NCBI GenBank assembly: GCA_944383415.1
Contig: CALWPK010000008.1
Span: 1 to 53,112, forward strand
Reading direction: 5' to 3'
Source: an uncultured Clostridia bacterium
Lineage (GTDB): Bacteria > Bacillota > Clostridia > Christensenellales > UBA1242
DNA: 53,112 bases
Shown here: piece after piece, positions 6,293 through 14,087 of the stretch
How positions within the stretch are numbered: the first letter of the stretch is position 1
Layout: each line of letters begins with the position of its first letter
The notes under the pieces: model-generated
The model's database searches: none
What the model was told of the DNA's origin: nothing
The model's input: the letters and a program-made list of their open reading frames with translations, nothing else
Translations under genes and position numbers: made by a program

Positions 6293-7985
6293 AGAATCAA
6301 ATAAGGTTGCGGTTGGCTATTGTAGAGTTTCAACCGATAAACAGCGAGAAGAAAGTTTAGACCACCAACAACGAGAAATTCAAAAATATGCTGATGAGAA
6401 TGGAATTAAAATAATTAACTGGTATATTGACCACGGGTATTCTGGAACAACGGAAGAAAGACCAGACTTTCAAAAAATGATAGAGGATAGTAAAAAGAAA
6501 GAGTTTAATTTAGTGCTAGTGTGGAAACTTGATAGATTCTCTCGTGATAAGTTTGTAAGTGCTAATGCTAAACATAAACTAAAAGAAAATGGTGTTTCTG
6601 TCTTTTCAGTTATTGAAAGAATTGAGAATACGCCCGAGGGAGAAATCATAGAAAGTCTGTTTGAAGCAATGAATCAATACTATGTAAAAAATCTTGCTCG
6701 TGGTGTATTGGGCGGAATGGTTGAAAATGTTAGAAATGGTATAAGCGTTGGAAGTTGCACTTTTGGCTATATGTTGACACCAAAATTAGATGAAAATGGC
6801 AATATTGTTAAAAAATATAGCAAGACTGGAAAGGCTAAACCCGTAAATATTTATACTCTCCACCCAGAACATTCTGCCACTGTAAAACTTATTTTTGATA
6901 TGTTCTTGGCTGGTGCAAGTAGAAATGAAATATTAGCACGATTAAAAGAGTGTGGCTACAAGAATTCAAAAGGTGGAGATTTCAAAGCAACTAATATTGA
7001 TAAAATTTTAAGAAATGAGCGTTACACAGGTGTTTATATTTTGGAGTATAACAAAGGTAAACAAGTCAATTATATGGACACCGAAGTAATACGCAACGAA
7101 GGTGGACTGCCAAAAATAATCGACAAAGAAGACTTTGACAAAGTTCAGCAAATGCTAAATGCTCGCAAACATCAACCAAATGCTCGCTCACTGGTTAGTT
7201 ATCTATTGACTGGTAAAATTGTTTGCGGAAATTGTGGAGCTCAATTTACAGGCTCTACTCACTACAAAAACGGACAACCTTATCACTATTATCGTTGCGG
7301 GCGTAATAATGATGACTGCAAAATGATATCTATTCGCAAAGAAGCCATTGAAAACTTTGTAATAAAAGAAATTGAAAAAGTTGTAAAAAGTGGAGAGTTT
7401 GTTGCAAGCATACTTGACCGTTTTGCTGAGTTCTATAAAGAAAGAAATAACAACAGCGAAATTATTAAAAGGCTTGAAAAGAATTTGCAAGATATTGAGC
7501 GTAAAATTGGCAACTTGACAAAGATAGTGGCCGAAACAGGAAAATATACTGAAATGTTTGAAACTGAGTTGGATGCTCTTACTGATGAAAAAATTAGAAT
7601 TCTTGCAAATCTTAAAAACGAAACAAATATGGGTTTGGCTGAGTTTATTACAAAAGACCAAGTTCGCCGTTCTTACTGCAAGGTTTTGAAATTATTAAAA
7701 AGCGGAAAAGTTGAAGACCAAAGAACAATTATCAACACTTTGCTTAATCGTGTCGTGGTTTATAAAGACCGAGTTGAAACCTTTATCAATATTTTACCTT
7801 ATGAGGGTTCTATTGCCGAAATGTCAATCACAAATGCTGACTTGGAAAAATATGGCTTGCTAGAAACCTCAAAAAATGAAAATATCACTCAGGAATGCAA
7901 TATTCCGAGTGATATTTGCTTTGGTAGTCCTATGGGGAATCGAACCCCAGTCTTAGCCGTGAGAGGGCCACGTCCTAACCTCTAG
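6285..7985 (+). CDS. Large serine recombinase (site-specific integrase) reading into tRNA-Glu
   Basis: An N-terminal resolvase domain contains YCRVSTDKQ with the nucleophilic serine (S16) and VWKLDRFSRD. The recombinase DNA-binding domain (about 165-290) has LARGVLGGMVENVRNG and RNERYTGVY. A zinc beta-ribbon follows (CGNCGAQF and paired cysteines, about 315-345), then a coiled-coil region (about 390-450). This is the full architecture of large serine integrases, which catalyse attP x attB integration and, with a directionality factor, excision. The frame continues past the normal end of the family through a hairpin and into the antisense strand of tRNA-Glu, where it finds TAG at 7983-7985. 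The last 17 residues are therefore antisense tRNA. The start has AAGGAGGACAAATA upstream. Confidence 0.92.
   Translation: MNKESNKVAVGYCRVSTDKQREESLDHQQREIQKYADENGIKIINWYIDHGYSGTTEERPDFQKMIEDSKKKEFNLVLVWKLDRFSRDKFVSANAKHKLKENGVSVFSVIERIENTPEGEIIESLFEAMNQYYVKNLARGVLGGMVENVRNGISVGSCTFGYMLTPKLDENGNIVKKYSKTGKAKPVNIYTLHPEHSATVKLIFDMFLAGASRNEILARLKECGYKNSKGGDFKATNIDKILRNERYTGVYILEYNKGKQVNYMDTEVIRNEGGLPKIIDKEDFDKVQQMLNARKHQPNARSLVSYLLTGKIVCGNCGAQFTGSTHYKNGQPYHYYRCGRNNDDCKMISIRKEAIENFVIKEIEKVVKSGEFVASILDRFAEFYKERNNNSEIIKRLEKNLQDIERKIGNLTKIVAETGKYTEMFETELDALTDEKIRILANLKNETNMGLAEFITKDQVRRSYCKVLKLLKSGKVEDQRTIINTLLNRVVVYKDRVETFINILPYEGSIAEMSITNADLEKYGLLETSKNENITQECNIPSDICFGSPMGNRTPVLAVRGPRPNL
7872..7915 (-). 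terminator. Terminator of tRNA-Glu, inside the recombinase reading frame
   Basis: Just past the CCA end of tRNA-Glu, the minus strand forms a stem of 8-9 bp plus 5 bp with a single bulged base (7882-7896 with 7902-7915), followed by TTTTCATTTTTTG. The position and U tract are typical of a tRNA gene terminator. The same DNA encodes the C-terminal part of the serine recombinase on the other strand. Confidence 0.75.
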
Positions 7986-7996
7986 ACTATAGGACC
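7922..7996 (-). tRNA. tRNA-Glu, anticodon CTC
   Basis: A complete cloverleaf with encoded CCA (7922-7924). The acceptor stem pairs GGTCCTA with TAGGACT (one G-U pair), the anticodon loop is CTCTCAC giving CTC, and the T arm is TGGGG/CCCCA around TTCGATT. It reads GAG codons. The mobile element lies directly beyond its 3' end, and a good promoter (8008-8036) lies upstream. Confidence 0.95.
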
Positions 7997-8007
7997 ATTA
8001 CTATTAT

Positions 8008-8036
8008 ATTTTATCATAAATTGATTTTATTTTCAA
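8008..8036 (-). promoter_or_regulatory. Sigma-A-type promoter of tRNA-Glu
   Basis: On the minus strand, TTGAAA (8031-8036) and TAAAAT (8008-8013) are separated by exactly 17 bp, about 11 nt before the mature tRNA 5' end. This supports the tRNA being expressed despite the insertion downstream. Confidence 0.7.
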
Positions 8037-8069
8037 GTATATTTACTTAATTTATTTAAAATTTTATGA

Positions 8070-8075
8070 TATAAT
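8070..8075 (+). promoter_or_regulatory. -10 box of comEC (leaderless start predicted)
   Basis: TATAAT ends 7 nt before the ATG at 8083. The -35 region is weak (TTAATT at 17 bp). Transcription would begin at or next to the start codon. Confidence 0.5.
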
Positions 8076-8082
8076 TATATTG

Positions 8083-9594
8083 ATGAAATCACGTTGGTTC
8101 AATTATCGACCATTATGTATTGTTTTTATCTTCCTTTTGCTAGGATCAGTTTTTGTTTTCTATTTATCTGATTATAAATTATTTACCATTATTATCACTA
8201 TTATAATTTTTGTATTTCTGATGGCATTGACGATCTTGAAAAGAAGAATTAAATATGTGTTAATTCCGCTGATCTCATTCATACTCGGTGCGTCTTTGTA
8301 TTATGGTGTGGTGACTTCATTTCAAGAAGAGATTGAGACTCCAAACACCATTCAGGCAAGAATTTATAATGTTAATTTGCCAGAAGATGGAAGAATTAGA
8401 GTGTATGCGGATAGTTGCGAGTTTGATGGGAAAGAGATAAAAGAAAATTTAATTATCTATATTTATGACAATTCAAATTTGTTTGAAAATATTGAAATTG
8501 GAAGCATAATCAGTTTCTCACCAAGCAATTTTTATCAAACGGATCTATTTTACTATGGCACACCGAATGCGAGTTATTATTTGAAAGGATTAAAGTATAG
8601 TGCAACGGTTAGTGCTAGCAATGTAACGTTTTTAAAAACAGACAAAACTTTCGCCGAAAAATTAAAACAATATGTGAAAGACAATTTAAGAGGAAGTTTA
8701 ACGAATGAAAATGTTGAAATTGCTTATTCGTCTTTGTTTGGTGAAATAGAACTTTTGTCTGACAGTCAATATAATGCATACAAATTATCTGGTGTAGCAC
8801 ACCTTTTGGCAGTCTCTGGTTTGCATGTCGTAATAATAGTTGGAATTTTATATAAAATTTTAGATTTTTTGAAAATTAAAAATTGGCCAAGAATTATTAT
8901 TGTATCTATTTTACTAATTTTTTATACGTATATATGCAATTTCGCAGTGTCAATTATTAGATCAACGATTATGTCTATAGTAATGTTGCTTGCACCAATC
9001 TTCTTTAGGGAATATGATTCATTGTCCTCAATCGCGTTGTCTGGAATAATCATATTCTTTATCAATCCATTGACCGCGTTCGATCCTGGATTTTTGATGA
9101 GTTTTGCGTGCGTGGTAGGTATAACAATTTTAAATAAGCCAATTTCGACTGCGCTCACTCACACAAAAATGCCCAAATGGCTTGTCGATAGTCTATCTAT
9201 GAGCATTTCCACTATGGTGTCTCTAATATTTATTATGGCACATTTCTTCAATACACTGAATGTAATATCTCTAATAGCCAATATAATTTTGATACCTATA
9301 TTTTCGTTCGCGTTTATAATTGTATTTGTTGTGTCAATTGTCGCTCTAGCGCTTCCATTTGTAACAATAGTGTTATATCCAGTCAATTTTATTTTTGATT
9401 TTATCAATATTGTTGCCACGATTTTGGGAAATTTATCTATTTCAAACTTCGAGACAATATCTTTTCAATATGCTACAATATTAATATATTTCTTATTATT
9501 GCTATTAATTAGTAGGATTTGTGTAGCAAATAGGCAAACAAAAGTGATCTTATCGTTGCCAACGTTTGCATTATTGGTGGTATGTTTGTTATAA
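8083..9594 (+). CDS. comEC: ComEC/Rec2-type DNA uptake channel without metallo-beta-lactamase domain
   Basis: A polytopic membrane protein of 503 residues. N-terminal hydrophobic helices (about 5-70) are followed by an extracytoplasmic beta-rich segment (about 80-190) and then the ComEC competence domain, recognisable by GVAHLLAVSGLHVVII (about 240) and several more membrane helices. ComEC forms the channel that takes single-stranded DNA into the cell. Typical proteins are about 750 residues and end in a metallo-beta-lactamase domain. This one stops after the last helices and the next gene follows directly, so that domain is absent. The start ATG at 8083 has no Shine-Dalgarno site but lies 7 nt after a TATAAT, suggesting a leaderless message. 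Order comEC-holA-rpsT is conserved in Firmicutes. Confidence 0.88.
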   Translation: MKSRWFNYRPLCIVFIFLLLGSVFVFYLSDYKLFTIIITIIIFVFLMALTILKRRIKYVLIPLISFILGASLYYGVVTSFQEEIETPNTIQARIYNVNLPEDGRIRVYADSCEFDGKEIKENLIIYIYDNSNLFENIEIGSIISFSPSNFYQTDLFYYGTPNASYYLKGLKYSATVSASNVTFLKTDKTFAEKLKQYVKDNLRGSLTNENVEIAYSSLFGEIELLSDSQYNAYKLSGVAHLLAVSGLHVVIIVGILYKILDFLKIKNWPRIIIVSILLIFYTYICNFAVSIIRSTIMSIVMLLAPIFFREYDSLSSIALSGIIIFFINPLTAFDPGFLMSFACVVGITILNKPISTALTHTKMPKWLVDSLSMSISTMVSLIFIMAHFFNTLNVISLIANIILIPIFSFAFIIVFVVSIVALALPFVTIVLYPVNFIFDFINIVATILGNLSISNFETISFQYATILIYFLLLLLISRICVANRQTKVILSLPTFALLVVCLL

Positions 9595-9595
9595 T
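9566..9595 (+). promoter_or_regulatory. Promoter of holA inside the end of comEC
   Basis: TTGCAT (9566-9571), an 18-bp spacer and TATAAT (9590-9595) end 6 nt before the holA ATG. The promoter overlaps the last codons and stop of comEC. No Shine-Dalgarno site is present. Confidence 0.6.
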
Positions 9596-9601
9596 ATAAA
9601 T

Positions 9602-10522
9602 ATGAAATTTATTGAATTGAATAAAAACTTAAAGTCAAAAGTGCAAAACGTCTACAAAATTATTGGAGACGATATGTTTTTGATCAGGCAAACAATTATT
9701 AATCTAAAAAAATATCTAATTACATCATTTGGAGAGTTTAATTTTGTTAAATTAAATGCAGAGAAGATGAAATCAGATGAAATAGAAGCAAATCTATTGA
9801 CGCTTCCTATTAATAATAATTACAGGCTACTTGTCATAGAAAATCCAAATGGAGAAGTATGTAAATTCATTAACAAATTTAATTTTTCAGATAGTTCTAC
9901 AGTACTTCTCGTATTGAATGCTGATAAGATAACGGTAGGCGAGACGATTGATTGCACTAAACTCGATAGAAAGGATATCAACAACTATATTTTAAATTAT
10001 CTTTCAAAATTGCAATTGTCCATTCGTGAACAGGCTTTAGATTATTTGGTAGATTCTTGCTCATCAGATATGTCCAAGATCAATAATGAATTGAACAAAA
10101 TTGTATCGTATTCGCTAGGAGAGAACATTGATGTAATAGATTTGAACTTGGTCACGAATATAGTTTCATACTCAAACGAATATGTAATATATATGTTGAC
10201 CAATGCAATTGATAATAAAGATTATACGACTTATCAAAAGATGATTAATCAAATGAACAAATCTCAATCTGCCTCTGAAATATTTTCATATTTGGGCAAA
10301 TATTTTAGAAGGATGCAATACATTTCAATTGATAAACAAGATGATGAATTGACAAAAATTTTGAATATCAAACCTTATGCGATTAAAATATCCAGACAGC
10401 ATATAGCAAAGAATGGTATTAAATACTACATCAATTTGTATCAAAAATATGTAGATCTAGATTATAAAATTAAATCTGGCGATATAAGTGCCAAAAATGC
10501 TTTGTATGAATTAATTTTTTAA
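9602..10522 (+). CDS. holA: DNA polymerase III delta subunit
   Basis: A 306-residue protein with the layout of bacterial delta: an N-terminal RecA-like region beginning with the nucleotide-binding-domain strand VYKIIGDDMFLIRQ, followed by the LLVIENP strand, then a helical lid region (KLDRKDINNYILNYL) and a C-terminal collar domain ending in DYKIKSGDISAKNALYELIF, where the IKSG motif is characteristic of HolA. Delta opens the beta clamp within the clamp loader. The ATG at 9602 is preferred over an upstream in-frame start because a TATAAT box ends 6 nt before it and the homologous N-terminus begins there. It lies 7 bp after comEC. Confidence 0.88.
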   Translation: MKFIELNKNLKSKVQNVYKIIGDDMFLIRQTIINLKKYLITSFGEFNFVKLNAEKMKSDEIEANLLTLPINNNYRLLVIENPNGEVCKFINKFNFSDSSTVLLVLNADKITVGETIDCTKLDRKDINNYILNYLSKLQLSIREQALDYLVDSCSSDMSKINNELNKIVSYSLGENIDVIDLNLVTNIVSYSNEYVIYMLTNAIDNKDYTTYQKMINQMNKSQSASEIFSYLGKYFRRMQYISIDKQDDELTKILNIKPYAIKISRQHIAKNGIKYYINLYQKYVDLDYKIKSGDISAKNALYELIF

Positions 10523-10525
10523 TAT

Positions 10526-10554
10526 TTGCAATATTCTTCTATTAATGATATAAT
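10526..10554 (+). promoter_or_regulatory. Promoter of the YgjP-like gene
   Basis: TTGCAA (10526-10531), an exact 17-bp spacer and TATAAT (10549-10554) end 7 nt before ATG 10562. It starts 3 bp after the holA stop codon. Confidence 0.7.
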
Positions 10555-10561
10555 AAATGTT

Positions 10562-11233
10562 ATGTTTGTAAATAGTTTGATTGAGCCAAAAGAGATAATT
10601 TATTCAACACGTAGGACAATTTCTTTGATCATAAATTCTAATGGTGAATTGATTGTACGTGCACCAATTAATTGTCCGATGAGCAAAATTGAAAAATTCA
10701 TCAACGAAAAGGCGGATTGGATCATTAAGAAAAAGAATTTATTTTCAGAGCACAATTTCTATAGTCCGCTCAAATTTGAAGGAAATGAATATTTGTATTT
10801 ATTGGGAGATAGGTATAATATCATCTTGGCAGATTCTACAAGGGTGAGAGTCAAAGGTGACATAATCGAGATACCAAAATTAGATGCTAGGAGTAAACTG
10901 CTACGTTTTTTATCTAGAACGGCAAAAAGATATATTTCAAAACGGGTAGAGTATATTGCTGGATTATTCAAATTGAAGTATAAATGCATATCTATAACGT
11001 CAGCACATACCAGATGGGGTTCGTGTAGTTATAATAATAAACTAAATTTTACTTACAAACTAATAATGTGCCCAAAAGAAGTGATTGATTATATAATCGT
11101 CCACGAATTGTGCCACACGATAGAAAAAAATCACAGCAAAAATTTTTGGAGTAAAGTAAAAACAATTTTGCCGAATTATAAGTCTTATGAAAAATGGCTA
11201 AAAGACAATCGCGGAATAATAAATATGATTTAA
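10562..11233 (+). CDS. YgjP-type (DUF45) zinc metallopeptidase family protein
   Basis: A 223-residue protein of the YgjP/DUF45 family related to M48 and SprT peptidases. The signature is IIVHELCHTIEKNHSKNFW near the C-terminus, giving H181, E182, H185 and H191 as zinc ligands and catalytic residue. TRWGSCSYNNKLNF, also typical of the family, lies before it. The true substrate is unknown; in other bacteria the gene often sits near restriction or repair genes, while here it follows holA. The ATG at 10562 is chosen over an in-frame upstream start because it lies 7 nt after a consensus promoter and matches the family N-terminus. Confidence 0.85.
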   Translation: MFVNSLIEPKEIIYSTRRTISLIINSNGELIVRAPINCPMSKIEKFINEKADWIIKKKNLFSEHNFYSPLKFEGNEYLYLLGDRYNIILADSTRVRVKGDIIEIPKLDARSKLLRFLSRTAKRYISKRVEYIAGLFKLKYKCISITSAHTRWGSCSYNNKLNFTYKLIMCPKEVIDYIIVHELCHTIEKNHSKNFWSKVKTILPNYKSYEKWLKDNRGIINMI

Positions 11234-11263
11234 AAAAATACCAACTGTCTATTGGTATTTTTT
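11232..11263. terminator. Bidirectional terminator between the YgjP-like gene and rpsT
   Basis: A stem of AAAAATACCAA with TTGGTATTTTT around a 7-nt loop, with A/T tracts on both sides, is placed between two convergent genes. It overlaps the YgjP-like stop codon region. Confidence 0.85.
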
Positions 11264-11278
11264 GTTACAAATTATATA

Positions 11279-11539
11279 TTAATTGTTGTTAGAATATGAA
11301 CTTAATCTTGCTTTTTTTCTATTTGCCGTAGTTTTTTGTAAAATGCCTTTTGAAACAGCAGAATCAATCAATGAAAAAGCCTCACTCAAAAATTTAGAAG
11401 CGTTTTCACTTTCATTATTATCAACAGCATTCTTGTATTTTTTCATATAAGTAGCAATCTTGGATTTATATGATTTATTTTCTAATGTTTGTCTGTCAAT
11501 AACTTCTATGCGTTTCTTAGCGGATTTAATATTAGCCAT
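11279..11539 (-). CDS. rpsT: 30S ribosomal protein S20
   Basis: An 86-residue basic helical protein starting MANIKSAKKRIEVIDRQ, the characteristic S20 N-terminus, with the helical hairpin and TTANRKKARLSSY near the end. S20 binds 16S rRNA at the bottom of the small subunit. The ATG at 11539 has TGGAGGTTTTGT upstream, a strong Shine-Dalgarno site. It is convergent with the YgjP-like gene and near holA, the arrangement seen in many Firmicutes. The C-terminus is Asn-rich (SSYSNNN), which is slightly unusual. Confidence 0.95.
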   Translation of the reverse strand: MANIKSAKKRIEVIDRQTLENKSYKSKIATYMKKYKNAVDNNESENASKFLSEAFSLIDSAVSKGILQKTTANRKKARLSSYSNNN

Positions 11540-11630
11540 ACAAAACCTCCATTTCGTTTGTTAGTATAACAAATATTGTATTAAATTGCAAGTGCTTTCA
11601 CAATATTTTTGCAAAATCATAAATTATTAT

Positions 11631-12302
11631 ATGTTAAAAAAGTTGAAACCAACTATTGCTATATTAGATAGCGGAATAGGAGGTATTAGTATTCTGCAAA
11701 GTCTCATCAAAAAATATCACTCAGGCAATTTCATTTATTTTGCTGATAATCTGTATATGCCTTATGGTAACAAAAGTAAAACTTTTATAAAAAGACGTGT
11801 AGAGAGTATCATTTTAGAATTGTTTGACAAATATGAAGTCGACCTTGTCATCATTGCTTGCAATACTGCTTCAAGTTTGATTGATGAAAGTAAGTACAAG
11901 AATGTTTTGACAATGAAATTTAATCCGAATATACACTGCTTTGCCACAAAACTTACCAAAAAGATGTTGAATAGGGAAAATGTCATTGCTGACTCAACGT
12001 TAGCCAAACGGATAGAAGAAAATATTTTTGACAAAGAAAAATTGGATCGACTTATTAAATATCATATAGATAGATATAAACTTAATCAATTGGATAGTTT
12101 TGTGTTAGGTTGCACTCACTATGAATTGGTCGCAGACATATTCGAAAAATATTGTCCCAACACTCAAGTAATAAAAAATAGTACTTATTTGATGAAGAAC
12201 ATCAATTATTTTCCAAATACAGATCAATTGACAGTGGAATTCCTTCAATCAAAGAATAGTTATAGTTACTTGATGAAATTAAATAAATTAATAAGGAGAT
12301 AG
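11631..12302 (+). CDS. murI: Glutamate racemase (compact form)
   Basis: This enzyme makes D-glutamate for peptidoglycan. Visible motifs are IAILDSGIGG with D13 and S14, IIACNTASS with catalytic C77, and VLGCTHYEL with catalytic C161. The protein is 224 residues, shorter than the usual 250-270. The segment between the two catalytic cysteines is 84 residues instead of about 110, and the usual VIGVIEPG/VIGT block is not recognisable. It may be a divergent but active racemase. The ATG at 11631 is chosen because the family N-terminus begins there; the upstream extension has no ribosome-binding site. glmS starts 2 bp downstream, so the two form an operon for cell-wall precursors. Confidence 0.82.
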   Translation: MLKKLKPTIAILDSGIGGISILQSLIKKYHSGNFIYFADNLYMPYGNKSKTFIKRRVESIILELFDKYEVDLVIIACNTASSLIDESKYKNVLTMKFNPNIHCFATKLTKKMLNRENVIADSTLAKRIEENIFDKEKLDRLIKYHIDRYKLNQLDSFVLGCTHYELVADIFEKYCPNTQVIKNSTYLMKNINYFPNTDQLTVEFLQSKNSYSYLMKLNKLIRR

Positions 12303-12304
12303 TT

Positions 12305-13987
12305 ATGTGTGGAATATATGGATATATCGGGAAATGTGATGCGTATATTGAAGTATTAAATGGGTTATCCCGTTTGCAATATAGGGGATATGATTCGTGC
12401 GGGATAGCATATTTTGATAAAGGATTCAAAATCAACAAAGCAATAGGAACACTAGATAACCTGCCTCAAACATTGGAGTGTACGCCCATTATAGCGTTTG
12501 GTCACACTAGATGGGCGACTAATGGTGAGGTGAATATTGTCAATACGCATCCACATACGTCGTATGACAAAGAATTTGTATTGGTACATAATGGGATAAT
12601 TAAGAATAGTGATAAGTTGAAAAAAGAATTAATAGAAAAAGGCATATCCTTTTATTCAGATACTGATACGGAAGTAATTGTTAATTTAATTGCAAGTCTG
12701 TCAGGAAAAATCGAAAAGAGACTGGAAAAATTATACAAGATACTAGATGGGAGTTTTTCATTAATCATAGGAGATAAGAGCGGAGATATTTATATAATGA
12801 AAAAATTTAGTCCGCTCAACATTCTTCAAGCAGATGATGGAATATATATTTCAAGTGATGTTTCAAGTTTAAAAAATGGTTTTTTGTATACATTAAAAGA
12901 TTTTGATATTATTAAAATAACTGACAATGATATTGTTCCATTATCAAGGACTATAATAGATTTTATACCGCACGAGAATAAGATTGTTGAATTTTCGCTA
13001 GGCAAATTTAAACATTATATGCTAAAAGAGATATATGACACGCCAAAAGGAATTGAAAAAACATATTATTATCTGCAAAGACAAGATATCCGAAAGATAT
13101 TCAAGCATTACAATGAATTCACTTTGATAGGTTGTGGGACGGCATATCATTCTTGTTTGATAGGGGAGGAATATTTTTCAAAAACTGCACGACTCAAAGT
13201 TCATAGTTATTTGGCTTCGAATTATACGATTGAAAGGAAAATAAAAAGAAATCATTTACACATTATTGTGAGTCAGAGCGGAGAGACAGCGGATTGTATA
13301 AAGGTGGCGGAACAAATTAAAAAATTTAATGGCAAGATCCTTTTGATAACGAATGAAGAATCAAGTACAATGGCGCGCCTTGCAGATTACAAAATTTTTA
13401 CTAAAGCAGGCAAGGAATTGGCTGTCGCTAGCACCAAGACATATTGTACCCAAGTATTCGTTTTTGCGTATATTACTCAGTTGATCGTAGACAAAAGATT
13501 TTCATTAGACATAAAAGACTTTGTAAATCAATTGACAAAATTCATTGTTAAAATTAATATAAAATCTTTGGTAAATAAATTGAAAGATAAAGATAAATTG
13601 ATCTTAATAGGCAGAGATATTGACTACGCTTTATTGTTGGAAGCAAGTTTAAAAATTAGAGAGATTGATTATATTTATACTATACCGATGTATTCGGGCG
13701 AATTAAAACACGGTACACTTTCTTTGATTGATAATGATAGCGTAATCTTGTCATTAAATACCTCAAATGACATTTCAAAATTAGACGTAGTCAAAAATGA
13801 GATCGAATCAAGGGGCGGAGAAGTGGTAGAAATTGATAAACTTGTCGATTTAACTCACATACAAAAATATTTAAAACCAATATTTGCCATAATACCTTTT
13901 CAACTGTTGAGTTATAACATAGCACTTGAAAAGGGTTATAACCCAGATATGCCAAGAAATTTGGCTAAGAGTGTAACGGTTGAATGA
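12305..13987 (+). CDS. glmS: Glutamine-fructose-6-phosphate aminotransferase
   Basis: This enzyme converts fructose-6-phosphate and glutamine to glucosamine-6-phosphate, the entry to UDP-GlcNAc and the cell wall. MCGIYGYIG gives the N-terminal nucleophile Cys2 of the glutaminase domain, with LQYRGYDSCG and GHTRWATNGE following. Two SIS domains contain GCGTAYHSC and SQSGETAD, and the end NLAKSVTVE is the canonical GlmS C-terminus. At 560 residues it is about 40 shorter than usual. AAGGAG lies 6-11 nt before the ATG, at the end of murI. No glmS ribozyme fits in the 2-bp gap, and none was found upstream of murI. Confidence 0.95.
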   Translation: MCGIYGYIGKCDAYIEVLNGLSRLQYRGYDSCGIAYFDKGFKINKAIGTLDNLPQTLECTPIIAFGHTRWATNGEVNIVNTHPHTSYDKEFVLVHNGIIKNSDKLKKELIEKGISFYSDTDTEVIVNLIASLSGKIEKRLEKLYKILDGSFSLIIGDKSGDIYIMKKFSPLNILQADDGIYISSDVSSLKNGFLYTLKDFDIIKITDNDIVPLSRTIIDFIPHENKIVEFSLGKFKHYMLKEIYDTPKGIEKTYYYLQRQDIRKIFKHYNEFTLIGCGTAYHSCLIGEEYFSKTARLKVHSYLASNYTIERKIKRNHLHIIVSQSGETADCIKVAEQIKKFNGKILLITNEESSTMARLADYKIFTKAGKELAVASTKTYCTQVFVFAYITQLIVDKRFSLDIKDFVNQLTKFIVKINIKSLVNKLKDKDKLILIGRDIDYALLLEASLKIREIDYIYTIPMYSGELKHGTLSLIDNDSVILSLNTSNDISKLDVVKNEIESRGGEVVEIDKLVDLTHIQKYLKPIFAIIPFQLLSYNIALEKGYNPDMPRNLAKSVTVE

Positions 13988-14087
13988 GTGAAAGTCAAAA
14001 TGCACTATAAATTAAATTCAATATTTAGCGTAAGGTTTAGATAATCTTCTATTATTCGATAAGGGGTTCGTTTATTATTTTCGAAAC

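Larger units (their letters stand above)
1..7900. mobile_element. Right-hand part of an integrative element inserted beside tRNA-Glu
   Basis: The segment carries a large serine recombinase, an HUH Rep-like protein, a tyrosine-recombinase-like protein and several cargo genes with no core function, and it stops at a tRNA-Glu gene after which ordinary core genes begin. The recombinase lies at the extreme right end, as is usual for integrases of integrated elements. The left end is not in the window, so no flanking direct repeat could be compared, and the right boundary is placed only approximately, between the recombinase C-terminus and the tRNA terminator. No conjugation, capsid or portal genes are visible here. 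That fits a small integrative or mobilizable element, or the end of a larger one. Confidence 0.8.

Noticed and set aside
7203-7661. A 152-residue frame antisense to the serine recombinase
   Set aside because: It lies fully inside a strongly conserved gene, has no ribosome-binding site, and reads as a shadow of the biased coding strand.
11611-11645. Sequence around the murI start resembling half of a dif site
   Set aside because: Only a short AT-rich similarity; it overlaps the murI start codon and lacks the second arm.
12200-12305. glmS ribozyme/riboswitch
   Set aside because: glmS starts 2 bp after murI and no ribozyme core was recognisable upstream of either gene.
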